Source of the DNA: Streptomyces sp. HPF1205
GTDB lineage: Bacteria > Actinomycetota > Actinomycetes > Streptomycetales > Streptomycetaceae
Assembly (NCBI RefSeq): GCF_020400825.1
Contig: NZ_JAINVH010000032.1
Span: forward strand, 28,725-92,724
DNA: 64,000 bases
Reading direction: 5' to 3'
Each line of letters starts with the position of its first letter. Position 1 is the stretch's first letter. The notes beneath the pieces were generated by a model that searched no databases, was not told where the DNA came from, and was given only the letters and a program-made list of their open reading frames with translations. This document shows, in pieces, positions 18,919 to 28,241 of this stretch. A program made the position numbers and the translations under genes.

Positions 18919-21261
18919 GTGACCCCGCGCACACCCGAAACCCCCTCCGGCCGCACTCCCGAGGCGACGGCGCGCGGCTACGACGCGACCACACCGCGGC
19001 CGAAGGCGTCCGGTACCGCCCCGAAGAAGGCCGCGGCCAGGAGGGAGGCCGCTCCCGCGCACGTCGCGGCCGGTGCCACCGGGAGCAGCCTCGACCCGCG
19101 CGAGCGGGAGCGGCTGCTGGGCGGGGAGCACCACGACCCGCACTCGCTGCTCGGCGCCCACCGGGAGGGCGGCGCCGTGCGGTTCCGGGCCCTGCGCCCG
19201 TACGCGCGGGGCGTGGCCGTCCTGGCCGACGGGATGCGGGTGGAGCTGGAGCCGGAGGGCGACGGCCTGTTCTCCGCGCTGGTGCCGCTGGCGGAGATCC
19301 CCGCGTACCGGCTCGCGGTGACGTACGAGGACGGGGAGCACGTCGTCGACGACCCGTACCGGTTCCTGCCCGCGCTCGGCGAGCTCGACCTGCACCTGAT
19401 CGGCGAGGGGCGGCACGAGGAGCTGTGGCGGGCGCTGGGGGCCCGCGTGATGGAGCACGGCGGGGTGCGGGGCACGCGGTTCACGGTGTGGGCGCCGAAC
19501 GCGCGGGGTGTGCGGCTGGCGGCGGACTTCACCTACTGGGACGGCACGGCGTTCCCGATGCGGTCGCTGGGCGCGACCGGGGTGTGGGAGCTGTTCGTGC
19601 CCGGCGTGGGCGCGGGCACCGCGTACAAGTACGAGATCGCCACGCGCGGCGGCGGGCGGGTGACGAAGGCGGACCCGATGGCGCGCGCCGCCGAGGTGCC
19701 GCCGAGCACGGCCTCGATCGTCACCGAGTCGCGGTACGAGTGGACCGACGAGGAGTGGATGGCGCACCGCGGCGACGTGCCCGTCCACCGCGCGCCCTTC
19801 TCGGTGTACGAGGTGCACCTGCCGTCGTGGCGGCCGGGCCTGGACTACCGGGAGCTGGCCGAGCAGCTTCCCGCGTACGTCAAGGAACTGGGCTTCACGC
19901 ACGTGGAGTTGATGCCGGTCGCCGAGCACCCCTTCGGCGGCTCGTGGGGCTACCAGGTCACCTCGTACTACGCGCCGACCTCGCGGCTGGGGTCGCCGGA
20001 CGACTTCCGGTACCTGGTCGACGCCCTCCACCGGGCCGGGATCGGCGTGATCATGGACTGGGTGCCGGCCCACTTCCCGAAGGACGAGTGGGCGCTGGCC
20101 CGGTTCGACGGCGAGCCGCTGTACGAGCACCCGGACCCGCGGATGGCCGAGCACCCGGACTGGGGCACGCTGACCTTCGACTTCGGCCGCACGGAGGTGC
20201 GCAACTTCCTGGTGGCCAACGCGGTCTACTGGTGCGAGGAGTTCCACATCGACGGGCTGCGGGTGGACGCGGTCGCCTCGATGCTGTACCTGGACTACTC
20301 GCGCGAGCCCGGCCAGTGGACGCCCAACGCCCACGGCGGCCGGGAGAACCTGGACGCGGTCGCCTTCCTGCAGGAGATGAACGCGACCGTGTACCGCCGC
20401 TGCCCCGGCGCGGTCACCATCGCCGAGGAGTCCACCGCCTGGGACGGCGTCACCCGCGCCACCCACCACGTGGGCCCGACCGGTTTCGGCGGCCTCGGCT
20501 TCGGCCTGAAGTGGAACATGGGCTGGATGCACGACTCGCTGCAGTACGTGCAGCACGAGCCGGTGCACCGCAGGTACCACCACGACGAGATGACGTTCTC
20601 GATGGTGTACGCGTACAGCGAGAACTACGTGCTGCCGATCTCGCACGACGAGGTGGTGCACGGCAAGCGGTCGCTGGTCAACAAGATGCCCGGCGACTGG
20701 TGGCAGCAGCGCGCCACCCAGCGCGCGTACCTGGCCTTCATGTGGGCGCATCCGGGCAAGCAGCTGCTGTTCATGGGCCAGGAGTTCGCGCAGGGCGCCG
20801 AGTGGTCGCACGACCACGGCCCGGACTGGTGGCTGCTGGACGAGACCTACTCGGCGGCGGGCGACCACCGCGGGGTACGGGACCTGGTGCGCGACCTGAA
20901 CGCGGTGTACGCCGCGACGCCCGCGCTGTGGCAGCTGGACACCGACCCCGCGGGCTTCGAGTGGATCGACGGGGGCGCGGCGGAGGACAACACGTTCTCC
21001 TTCCTGCGGTTCGGGGCCGACGGCGAACCGCTGCTGTGCGTCAGCAACTTCTCCCCCGTGGTACGGCACGACTACCGCCTGGGCACGCCCGACGAGGTGT
21101 GGACGCGGGTGCTGAACACCGACGACGCGCGGTACGGCGGCAGCGGGGTGGCGGTCGACGTGCCGCTGAAGCCCGAGGCGACGCCGTGGCACGGCCGTAA
21201 GCACAGCGTCCGGCTGACGCTGCCGCCGCTGGCGACGGTGTGGCTGCGGCCGGCGGAATGA
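18919..21261 (+). CDS. glgB: 1,4-alpha-glucan branching enzyme GlgB
   Basis: This 780-residue GH13 enzyme creates alpha-1,6 branches in the glucan made by GlgE. After a low-complexity N-terminal extension of about 50 residues come a CBM48-type N1 domain, a second CBM48 and the barrel. Catalytic residues are D450 (LRVDAVASMLYLDYSR), E503 (TIAEESTAW) and D577 (SHDEVVHGK). The start is GTG with GAGGAG ten bases upstream. With glgE, treS and mak it completes the trehalose-to-glucan pathway. It ends in a palindrome shared with the convergent DUF1254 gene. Confidence 0.96.
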   Translation: MTPRTPETPSGRTPEATARGYDATTPRPKASGTAPKKAAARREAAPAHVAAGATGSSLDPRERERLLGGEHHDPHSLLGAHREGGAVRFRALRPYARGVAVLADGMRVELEPEGDGLFSALVPLAEIPAYRLAVTYEDGEHVVDDPYRFLPALGELDLHLIGEGRHEELWRALGARVMEHGGVRGTRFTVWAPNARGVRLAADFTYWDGTAFPMRSLGATGVWELFVPGVGAGTAYKYEIATRGGGRVTKADPMARAAEVPPSTASIVTESRYEWTDEEWMAHRGDVPVHRAPFSVYEVHLPSWRPGLDYRELAEQLPAYVKELGFTHVELMPVAEHPFGGSWGYQVTSYYAPTSRLGSPDDFRYLVDALHRAGIGVIMDWVPAHFPKDEWALARFDGEPLYEHPDPRMAEHPDWGTLTFDFGRTEVRNFLVANAVYWCEEFHIDGLRVDAVASMLYLDYSREPGQWTPNAHGGRENLDAVAFLQEMNATVYRRCPGAVTIAEESTAWDGVTRATHHVGPTGFGGLGFGLKWNMGWMHDSLQYVQHEPVHRRYHHDEMTFSMVYAYSENYVLPISHDEVVHGKRSLVNKMPGDWWQQRATQRAYLAFMWAHPGKQLLFMGQEFAQGAEWSHDHGPDWWLLDETYSAAGDHRGVRDLVRDLNAVYAATPALWQLDTDPAGFEWIDGGAAEDNTFSFLRFGADGEPLLCVSNFSPVVRHDYRLGTPDEVWTRVLNTDDARYGGSGVAVDVPLKPEATPWHGRKHSVRLTLPPLATVWLRPAE

Positions 21262-21274
21262 CGCGGGGCCGGGG

Positions 21275-21304
21275 CGGCCTGAGGCGGCCGGCCGCCTCAG
21301 GCCG
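21275..21304. terminator. Perfect 30-base palindrome between convergent glgB and DUF1254 gene
   Basis: The palindrome has half-site CGGCCTGAGGCGGCC, with no mismatches and no unpaired loop. It starts 13 bases after the glgB stop and contains the TGA stop codon of the minus-strand DUF1254 gene (21297-21299). It most likely terminates transcription from both sides. Confidence 0.75.
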
Positions 21305-22730
21305 GTTCGATCTCGCCGGGCCGCCAGGTCTGGTCGAACCAGCTTTCGAGCGGGCCGTACAGCCGCAGTATGACGAACCATCCTTTGCCGGGCACGGTGC
21401 GGATCCAGTTCGCCTCCCTGCCCGCCGGCGGGGTCGGGCCGAAGTGGACGATCGTGTCGCCGTTGGCCTCCGCCCGGACGTCGCCGGACAGGCTGTTCAC
21501 GCTCGGGTAGGGGTCGTCGGTGCGCAGCAGTGAGCGGGTCTGCGGGTCGTAGACGTTGACCGCCCAGAAGTCCTCTGCCGGGACGTCGCGCGGCAGCCTG
21601 AGCGTGTAGCTCCTCGCGCCGTCGAGCCACGCGCCGGTGGAGTCCTCCGCCGTGTAGGCGTACTGCGATCCGGCCCCGACGGCCGCTGCCGCCATCGCCG
21701 GTGAGGAGGCCGTCGCGAAGTAGTGGAACACCGCCCGGGCGTCCAGCAGCCGGGCGCCTTGCGGGGACAGGAACTCGTGGCTGCGCGAGGGCCACGGGTT
21801 CTTCCAGGAACTGCCGGAGTAGAGGTAGAAGGCGGGGTCGCGCGGCTTGAAGGCCAGCGTCCGTACGATGCCCGCCGCGATCCTGGCGGCGGTGTCCAGG
21901 ATCGCGCGCATGCGGTCGTCCGGCCGGAACGGCGTGCCGTGCACGATGCCGACCGAGGCGAGCTGCCCGGCCAGTTCGCTGTCGAGCGCCTCGGGCGGTT
22001 CCCCCTGGACGAGGGTGTCGATCTCCTCGAAGAACGAGAAGTCGTTCGCGTGGATCGTGTTGAAGTCCGCCTCGGCGAAGTCGACGAAGCGCTGCTCGGG
22101 CGGGTCCGCCGCGGCCGAGAGCGGATGGACGCGCGCCTGGAGCAGGTTCTGCGCGCCGCCCAGCGCTCGCATCAGCACCCAGCAGGAGAAGGTCGCCGGC
22201 CGCGCGACGACGTATCCGTCCGGCACGTCGCCGTCGTAGCCCGGGGGCAGGAAGAGGTACCTGCCTCCTTCTCCCTTGTCGGGCCCGGCGATGCCCATGT
22301 CGATGACGTAGCGCTGCCACAGGTCGTTGACGAGGCACAGCGAGTCCGGCGGTGACTCGACGACGGTGGGCCCGTCCTCGTCGAGGGCCAGGCAGGTCAT
22401 GCCGTACGTGGTCTCCGTGTTGGCCGTCAGCAGCATCGGTGCCGAGCCGCAGCGCGTGGCCGTGTAGCCGATCGTGCGGGAGTCGACGCCCAGGCCGCGC
22501 AGTCCTCGCCGCATCGCGACCATCGAGGCGCCGGGCACGCAGTTGAGGAACACCTCGATCCCGCGCAGCAGGTCCAGGGCGTCGTAGCTGCGGGTGACCG
22601 CGTCGGGCAGCGGCATGCCGTCGAAGAAGTCGAGCGCGCCGAAGACCGTCTCCACCCGGTCCGGGACGCTGATCGAGGCAAGGGCCGCGGCCGTGGTGCC
22701 GGGGCCCGGGCCGTCGCTCGTGTGCGGCAT
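21297..22730 (-). CDS. DUF1254/DUF1214 domain-containing protein (copy 1)
   Basis: This 477-residue protein has an N-terminal DUF1254 (residues about 45-175, with TANTETTYGMTCLALDEDGPTVVESPPD) and a C-terminal DUF1214 (about 360-470, with YTLRLPRDVPAEDFWAVNVYDPQTRSLL and the ending ANWIRTVPGKGWFVILRLYGP). The function of the family is not established. I see no signal peptide or membrane segment. It is a paralogue of the next gene upstream, 45 bases away on the same strand, so the two probably form an operon. The pair is not expected in this syntenic position, which suggests insertion. Confidence 0.85.
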   Translation of the reverse strand: MPHTSDGPGPGTTAAALASISVPDRVETVFGALDFFDGMPLPDAVTRSYDALDLLRGIEVFLNCVPGASMVAMRRGLRGLGVDSRTIGYTATRCGSAPMLLTANTETTYGMTCLALDEDGPTVVESPPDSLCLVNDLWQRYVIDMGIAGPDKGEGGRYLFLPPGYDGDVPDGYVVARPATFSCWVLMRALGGAQNLLQARVHPLSAAADPPEQRFVDFAEADFNTIHANDFSFFEEIDTLVQGEPPEALDSELAGQLASVGIVHGTPFRPDDRMRAILDTAARIAAGIVRTLAFKPRDPAFYLYSGSSWKNPWPSRSHEFLSPQGARLLDARAVFHYFATASSPAMAAAAVGAGSQYAYTAEDSTGAWLDGARSYTLRLPRDVPAEDFWAVNVYDPQTRSLLRTDDPYPSVNSLSGDVRAEANGDTIVHFGPTPPAGREANWIRTVPGKGWFVILRLYGPLESWFDQTWRPGEIEPA

Positions 22731-22775
22731 CGCGTACCTCCTGTGCGGGTCGTCCCCTCCGGTCCGTTCCGGTCC

Positions 22776-24365
22776 TCAGTCCGCCGCCTCGATCTCGCCC
22801 GGGCGCCAGGTCCTGTCGAAGAACGGCGGCAGGGGGCTGTAGAACCGCAGGACCACGAACCACCCGCGGCCCGGCACGGTCCGGATCCAGTTGCCCTCCG
22901 GCACGCCGTCGGGCCGGCCGGGCCCGAAGTGCAGCGTGGTCGTGCCGTCGGCGTCGCGGACCGCCGCCGGGCCCGGGTAGTCCTGGCTGCCGGCCCGGGG
23001 AAAGCGCTGCGGAGTGTCGAGCATGGAGCGGGTCTGGTTGTCGTACACGGTGCACGACCAGAACCTGGCGGCGGGGATGTCCGGCGGCAGCGCCAGGCGG
23101 TAGCGCCTCGCGCCGTCCAGGGCCTCGCCCCGCCGGTCGGCGAACGCGAACACGTACTGCGAACCGATGCCGGTCAGACGCGCCGTGAACGCCGGGCTGA
23201 TGCCCACGCCCAGGTACCACCACCACGACCGCAGGTTGAGCTTGCGGGCGCCGTCGCTCGCCCGGGTCTCCACGCCCCGGTCGGTGATGTCCGCGGGCGG
23301 GGTCATGAAGTCGTGGCCGGACACGAGCAGGCCGTTGAGCCACTGGGACCGCGGGCCGTAGTAGTGCGCGCCCTCGGCCGGGCGCGGGCGGCAGGCCAGG
23401 GTACGGGCCGTGGCGTTCCCCACCGCCGCCGCTTCGGCGAGGATCTCCCGCATCCGCGCGTCGGGCCGGAAGGGCCGGCCCTTGGCGATCCCGACCGCGG
23501 CCAGCGCGCCAGCGATCTCGGGGTCGAGCGCCTCGGCCGGCTGGTCGTGCACGAGCTCGCTCGCGAGGTCGAAGTACGTCGCGTCCGCGGGCGGGATCAT
23601 GTCGACGGCGAGCCCGCTGCCCTCGACGAAACGCGGCGCGTCGGCCTCGCGCAGGCCGGCCGTCCAGAACCGCGGGGTCAGCGGCATGGGCGGCTCGGTG
23701 CCGCCGGTGACGATCGGCGCGAGGCCGGTCCCGTACAGCCCGTGGACGTAGCGGTAGAGGCGCAGCCCCCGCTTGACGCGCTCGGCGACCGGCGCCGGAT
23801 CGCCGTCCTCCAGGAACGCCCGCCCGACCAGGACGAGCCGGGTGGTGCGCGCCACGCGCGTGAAGAATCCCCCTTCGGGCAGCGGGCCCCGGTAACCGGG
23901 CGGCACGAAGAGGTACTTGCCGCCCGTCCCGCGATCGGGTCCCGGCAGCCCGGGGTCCTCGACCCAGCGGAACCACATGTCGTTGACGAAGCAGAGGGTC
24001 AGGGGCGGCACCTCGACCACCAGCGGCCCCTCGGTCAGGTCGAGGAACGACAGGAAGTAGACGGTGTCCGCGTTGCCGGTCAGCACCAGCGTGCGGGCGT
24101 CCATGAACCGCGAGAAGAGCAGGACGTCGTGGTCCAGGACGCCCGCCTCGTGGAAACCCTTGCGGGCCGCCCACAGGCTGACGCCGGAATAGGCGTCGAG
24201 GAACGCGCTGACCGCGCGCATGCGGTCCAGGTGGTCGTAGACGCGGTCCGCGGTCTCCTCGGTGGGCATCCCGAGCGGGAAATCCCAGGTGCCCAGCCGC
24301 GTCTCGACCCGCTCGGGAGTCGAGATCGCCGCGATGGCCCGCGGTGACGTCCGTGCGGCTTCCTG
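22776..24365 (-). CDS. DUF1254/DUF1214 domain-containing protein (copy 2)
   Basis: This protein of about 529 residues has the same two-domain layout as its neighbour: LTGNADTVYFLSFLDLTEGPLVVEVPP in DUF1254, then RYRLALPPDIPAARFWSCTVYDNQTRSML and NWIRTVPGRGWFVVLRFYSP in DUF1214. It is longer and well diverged from copy 1, so the duplication is old or the genes arrived together. I chose the TTG at 24365 because GGAG stands seven bases upstream; a TTG at 24467 lacks any ribosome-binding site. Function unknown. Confidence 0.8.
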   Translation of the reverse strand, partial: QEAARTSPRAIAAISTPERVETRLGTWDFPLGMPTEETADRVYDHLDRMRAVSAFLDAYSGVSLWAARKGFHEAGVLDHDVLLFSRFMDARTLVLTGNADTVYFLSFLDLTEGPLVVEVPPLTLCFVNDMWFRWVEDPGLPGPDRGTGGKYLFVPPGYRGPLPEGGFFTRVARTTRLVLVGRAFLEDGDPAPVAERVKRGLRLYRYVHGLYGTGLAPIVTGGTEPPMPLTPRFWTAGLREADAPRFVEGSGLAVDMIPPADATYFDLASELVHDQPAEALDPEIAGALAAVGIAKGRPFRPDARMREILAEAAAVGNATARTLACRPRPAEGAHYYGPRSQWLNGLLVSGHDFMTPPADITDRGVETRASDGARKLNLRSWWWYLGVGISPAFTARLTGIGSQYVFAFADRRGEALDGARRYRLALPPDIPAARFWSCTVYDNQTRSMLDTPQRFPRAGSQDYPGPAAVRDADGTTTLHFGPGRPDGVPEGNWIRTVPGRGWFVVLRFYSPLPPFFDRTWRPGEIEAAD

Positions 24366-24534
24366 CAAGGAATCGCTCCGTTCTCGCGCCGAGGCCCCCG
24401 GGCTCCCGTCCTCCTCGTCCTCGGAAGTCCTTGCCGACCATCGTCCGCGCCCGCCGCCCGGCCGCAACCGGCGCCGCGCCGATCGAGTGGCCCGGGGCAG
24501 GCGGGCGGGGGGGCGCGTCGCCGGAAGGCCGGCG
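24366..24534. other. Spacer between the AAA ATPase gene and the DUF1254 pair
   Basis: About 170 very GC-rich bases hold no supported gene. They must contain the promoter of the DUF1254 pair unless it is read through from the ATPase gene. Confidence 0.4.
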
Positions 24535-25980
24535 TCAGGCCGGCTGCCATGCCCGGATCAGGTCGGTGGGGCCGTAGAGGGCGGCGGGACCGGGGGCGGC
24601 GGTGCCGGTGCGGGAGACGGCGATCAGGGGGGTGGCGGCTGTGGCGCCCGGGACCGCGAGGGCGTCGCGGGCCAGCGCGGCGAAGTCGTGGGAGTCGAAG
24701 GCGGCGTTCTCGTGCCATTTGATGGAGCCGACGAAGTGGACGGCTCGGGCCGGGGCCGCGCGGTCGGTGCCGACCAGGTCGACCTCGGGGTTGTTGGTAC
24801 GCGGCCACCAGCCGCCGACCTCGGCGGTGTCCGGCCAGCGGTCGTCGGGCAGCAGCCGGGCCAGCGCCTCTCGGACGACGGGTTCGATCGCGCGGCCGCG
24901 CCAGGAGGTCCAGCCCCGCTCGACGGTCTCCGCCAGGCGTGCCCCCCGGCCGCGCTCCACCTCGGAGATGCCGCGCTCCAGGAAGGCCAGCCAGAACCGC
25001 AGGTAGGGGTCGGCGACACGGTAGCGGCGGTCCCGGTCACCGGGCCGGGTGGACAGGGGCGTGTCGACGGCGACGACGCGCCGCGAGGTCAGCCGAGCGA
25101 GCACGGGATTCAGCGAACCGGCCGCCAGCGGCTTCTCACCGGAACCCGATTTTGCCGCGATGGAGCTGAAGGTGCGCTCGCCCGTCCCGATCACCGACAG
25201 CACGTGCCTCGCCTGGAGTTCGGCCGGGAACTCCGCCGCCAGCGAGCGCTCGCCCGAGACGAGCAAGGGTGAGGTCGGGTCGTCCAGGGCGCGCCGCAGG
25301 AAGTCCGTACGGCTCTCCCCCTCGCGCCATTCCTGGCAGATCAGCGGCAGCCCCCCGGTGACCAGATGGGCGTCGAAGGCGTCGGCGGGCGGCAGCCCGG
25401 TCATCGTCATGACCTCGTACGGGGTGAGCGGCGCCAGGACCATTTCGACCGCTCGCTGGTGGAACGGCCGTCCGTACTCGGACAGTTGCTCCATCATCGC
25501 CAGGTCACTGCCGATCAGGACCAGCAGAACGGGTTTGCCGCTCAGCGCCCGGTCCCACGCCGTCTGCAAGGTGCCCTCGGCCACCGGGTCCGCCTCGATC
25601 AGCCACGGCAGCTCGTCCACTACGACGATGCTCGGCTCGTCCTCGGGCAGCACCGCCGCGAGCAGCCGGAACGCGGCGTCCCAGGTGGCCACGGACTCCA
25701 CGCCCGCCAGCAGTTGGCGGCCCGGCAGCGCGGAATCCCGCAGAGCGGCGAGGAAGCCGGCCCGCTCCTGGGCGGGGGACTCGCCGCGGGTCGCCTGATA
25801 GACCACGTACGGCACCCCGGCGCGTTCGCAGAAGACGTCCACCAGCCGTGACTTCCCCACCCGGCGCCGCCCCCGCAGCAGCAGCGCCCGGCCCCGCTGG
25901 TCTCCCCGCCCCTCCCGCACCCAGTCCAGGTGGCGTTCCAGCATGGCCAGCTCGCGCCCGCGCCCCACGAATCCGGCCAT
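24535..25980 (-). CDS. AAA family ATPase with DUF234 C-terminal domain
   Basis: This 481-residue protein belongs to the archaeal-type ATPase/DUF234 family found sporadically in bacteria. Walker A is GRRRVGKS (37-44), Walker B is VVVDE (119-123), and LVLIGSDLAMM carries a sensor-like serine/asparagine position. A winged-helix segment (about 265-315) leads to DUF234 with DPYLRFWLAFLER. The far C-terminus shows NPEVDLVG and VGSIKW, which resemble a PD-(D/E)xK nuclease core but with serine where an acid is expected; that reading is mine. Its role is unknown; defence or toxin-like functions have been suspected for relatives. The promoter region is strikingly AT-rich, a sign of transfer. Confidence 0.85.
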   Translation of the reverse strand: MAGFVGRGRELAMLERHLDWVREGRGDQRGRALLLRGRRRVGKSRLVDVFCERAGVPYVVYQATRGESPAQERAGFLAALRDSALPGRQLLAGVESVATWDAAFRLLAAVLPEDEPSIVVVDELPWLIEADPVAEGTLQTAWDRALSGKPVLLVLIGSDLAMMEQLSEYGRPFHQRAVEMVLAPLTPYEVMTMTGLPPADAFDAHLVTGGLPLICQEWREGESRTDFLRRALDDPTSPLLVSGERSLAAEFPAELQARHVLSVIGTGERTFSSIAAKSGSGEKPLAAGSLNPVLARLTSRRVVAVDTPLSTRPGDRDRRYRVADPYLRFWLAFLERGISEVERGRGARLAETVERGWTSWRGRAIEPVVREALARLLPDDRWPDTAEVGGWWPRTNNPEVDLVGTDRAAPARAVHFVGSIKWHENAAFDSHDFAALARDALAVPGATAATPLIAVSRTGTAAPGPAALYGPTDLIRAWQPA

Positions 25981-25989
25981 GAACTACCT

Positions 25990-26086
25990 GCCTTCTCTGA
26001 CTCAACCAAAGTTTACTCAAGTCAATTTTACTCTACTTGAGTTTAGTCAACTAGAATTGAGTAACCGGGAGTAGCGAGTCAAGCCC
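25990..26086 (-). promoter_or_regulatory. AT-rich control region with ACTCAA/TTGAGT inverted repeats
   Basis: This stretch is roughly two thirds A+T, in sharp contrast to everything around it. ACTCAA occurs at 26000 and 26015 and its complement TTGAGT at 26037 and 26057, nested around a centre near 26030. The inner pair extends to ACTCAAGT (26015-26022) and ACTTGAGT (26035-26042). It lies directly upstream of the ATPase gene and looks like a multi-site operator or a xenogeneic-silencer target. TTGACT-like -35 hexamers are present on the minus strand, but spacing to a -10 is ambiguous. Confidence 0.65.
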
Positions 26087-26101
26087 TTTCCGTGAGACCC
26101 C

Positions 26102-27127
26102 TCAGAAGACCGACTCCGCCTCCTCCATGCGGTCCTCCGGGACGGTCTTGAGGTGGGTGACCGCGTCGGCCAGCGGGACCATGGTGATGCGGGTGCCGTG
26201 CAGGGCGGTCATGTGGCCGAAGGCGCCCTTGTGGGCCGCCTCCACCGCGTGCCAGCCGAAGCGGTTGGCCAGCACCCGGTCGTAGGCGGTGGGCACCCCG
26301 CCGCGCTGGACGTGGCCCAGGATGACCGGCCGGGCCTCCTTGCCCAGCCGCGCCTCCAGTTCGCGGGCCAGGGTGGTCCCGATCCCGGCGAACCGCTCGT
26401 GGCCGAACTTGTCGATCTCGCCGACGCCGTAGTCCATCGTGCCCTTGGCCGGGTGGGCGCCCTCGGCGACGCAGACGACGGCGAACCGCTTGCCGCGCGA
26501 GAAGCGCTCCTCCACCATCGCCACCAGGTCGGCCGGGTCGAAGGGCCGCTCGGGCACGCAGATGCCGTGGGCGCCGCCCGCCATGCCGGCCTCCAGGGCG
26601 ATCCAGCCCGCGTGCCGCCCCATGACCTCCACCACCATCACCCGCTGGTGCGACTCGGCGGTGGTCTTGAGCCGGTCGATCGCCTCGGTGGCGACGGTGA
26701 CGGCGGTGTCGAAGCCGAAGGTGCGGTCGGTGCCGCTGATGTCGTTGTCGATGGTCTTGGGCACGCCGACCACGGGCATCCCGGCGTCGGACAGCATGCG
26801 GGCGGCGGTCAGGGTGCCCTCGCCGCCGATCGGGATGAGGACGTCCAGGTCGTAGGAGGCCCGCAGTTCCTCGGCGTTGTCGGCGGCCTCGCGCAGCCGG
26901 CCGCGCTCCAGGCGGGCCGAGCCGAGGATGGTGCCGCCGCGGGTGAGGATGCCGCTGACCGAGTCCAGGTCCAGCGGCCGGAAGCGGCCCTCCAGCAGGC
27001 CGCGGAAGCCGTCCTCGAAACCGATGACCTCGTCGCCGTGGCCGGTCAGGGCCCGGTGGGTGACGGAGCGGATGACGGCGTTCAGTCCGGGGCAGTCGCC
27101 GCCCGCGGTGAGGACTCCGATACGCAT
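26102..27127 (-). CDS. pfkA: ATP-dependent 6-phosphofructokinase
   Basis: This 341-residue enzyme phosphorylates fructose 6-phosphate to the 1,6-bisphosphate, the committed step of glycolysis. GGDCPGLNAVIR (9-20) and GGEGT (101-105) bind nucleotide. Gly104, rather than the lysine/aspartate of pyrophosphate enzymes, indicates ATP use. The catalytic base is D127 in TIDND, and MGRHAG is also present. GGAGAG stands about ten bases before the ATG at 27127. Longer readings upstream are non-conserved. Neighbours pta, ackA and pyk make this a glycolysis/overflow cluster. Confidence 0.95.
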   Translation of the reverse strand: MRIGVLTAGGDCPGLNAVIRSVTHRALTGHGDEVIGFEDGFRGLLEGRFRPLDLDSVSGILTRGGTILGSARLERGRLREAADNAEELRASYDLDVLIPIGGEGTLTAARMLSDAGMPVVGVPKTIDNDISGTDRTFGFDTAVTVATEAIDRLKTTAESHQRVMVVEVMGRHAGWIALEAGMAGGAHGICVPERPFDPADLVAMVEERFSRGKRFAVVCVAEGAHPAKGTMDYGVGEIDKFGHERFAGIGTTLARELEARLGKEARPVILGHVQRGGVPTAYDRVLANRFGWHAVEAAHKGAFGHMTALHGTRITMVPLADAVTHLKTVPEDRMEEAESVF

Positions 27128-27242
27128 CAGGGGTTGCTCTCCAGACTTCCCGTGCCAGGGCTCGCGCCCGCTGACGATCCGCGGCCGCGCGCCGGGGCGG
27201 AGGTGCGGTCCACCGGCACGTGCCCCGCGCGGCCCCGCCCAT

Positions 27243-28241
27243 TCACGGCGACCTCGGCACCAGCGTGCACTCCGTGATCCGCCCGGCGAGATAGTCGTCC
27301 ACATTGCGGACGGTCGCGGCGATGATCTCGTCGACCGCCTCCTCGGTGAAGTACGCCTGGTGCGAGGTGACCAGCACGTTCGGGTACGTCATCAGGCGGG
27401 CCAGCACGTCGTCGGTCATGACCTCCAGCGACTTGTCGTAGAAGAAGACCCCTGCCTCCTCCTCGTAGACGTCCAGGCCGACGCCGCCCAGCCGCCCGTC
27501 GCGCAGCGTGGCGACCAGCGCCGAGGCGTCCAGCAGCGCGCCGCGGCCGGTGTTGATCAGGATCGCGTCGTCCTTCATCGCGGCCAGCCGCCGGGCGCCG
27601 ACCAGGTGGTGGGTGGAGGGCATCAGCGGTACGTGCAGGCTGATCAGGTCGGCCTCGCGGAACAGCCGGTCCAGCTCGACGTACTCCACGCCGAGCTCGG
27701 TGCACTCGGGGTTGACCGCGATGTCCCAGCCGAGCATGCGCATCCCGTAGCCGCGGGCGATCCTGGCGAAGGCGGTGCCGATCCGGCCGGTGCCGACCAC
27801 GCCGACCGTGCGGCCGTGGAAGTCGCGGCCGAGCAGCCCGTCGAGGCGGAAGTCGAAGTCGCGGGTGCGGCTCGCGGCGCGCACGATGCGCCGGTTCAGC
27901 GCCGTCGCCAGCGTCCAGGCGAACTCGGCCACCGCGTACGGGGAGTAGCCGGTGACCCGGGCGACGGTCAGGCCGAGGCGCTCGGCGTGGTCGAGGTCGA
28001 TGTTGTTGTAGCCGGTGGAGCGCTGGGTGACCAGCCGGGTGCCGCCGCGCACCAGGCCTTCGAGCACGGCCGCGTCCAGCACCGCGTTCACGCTGGTGGA
28101 GACCGCTTCGAAGCCGGTGGCCAGCGGCAGCGTCTCGGCGTTGAGCGAGGTCTCCAGGGCCCGCAGCTCGTGCCGTCCGGCGAAGGCCGCCGCGAGCCGC
28201 GGCCGCTCGTCGCGCTGCACTCCGGTCGCCAGGATCTCCAC
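27243..28241 (-). CDS. 2-hydroxyacid dehydrogenase, D-lactate dehydrogenase type
   Basis: This 332-residue NAD-dependent enzyme probably reduces pyruvate to D-lactate. It has TGYNNIDL, the Rossmann loop GVVGTGRIG, NTGRGALLD with the substrate arginine, and TSHQAYFTEEA with the catalytic histidine. YEEEAGVFFYD is characteristic of fermentative LdhA-like enzymes. The GTG start at 28241 gives the complete N-terminus. It diverges from pta-ackA across 238 bases and precedes pfkA on the minus strand, so pyruvate/acetyl-CoA overflow genes are grouped. Confidence 0.88.
   Translation of the reverse strand: MEILATGVQRDERPRLAAAFAGRHELRALETSLNAETLPLATGFEAVSTSVNAVLDAAVLEGLVRGGTRLVTQRSTGYNNIDLDHAERLGLTVARVTGYSPYAVAEFAWTLATALNRRIVRAASRTRDFDFRLDGLLGRDFHGRTVGVVGTGRIGTAFARIARGYGMRMLGWDIAVNPECTELGVEYVELDRLFREADLISLHVPLMPSTHHLVGARRLAAMKDDAILINTGRGALLDASALVATLRDGRLGGVGLDVYEEEAGVFFYDKSLEVMTDDVLARLMTYPNVLVTSHQAYFTEEAVDEIIAATVRNVDDYLAGRITECTLVPRSP

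Noticed and set aside
17797..24441. Very long minus-strand open frame (over 2,200 codons)
   Set aside because: It lies antisense to maltokinase and glgB and out of frame with the DUF1254 genes. It contains no recognisable protein segment.
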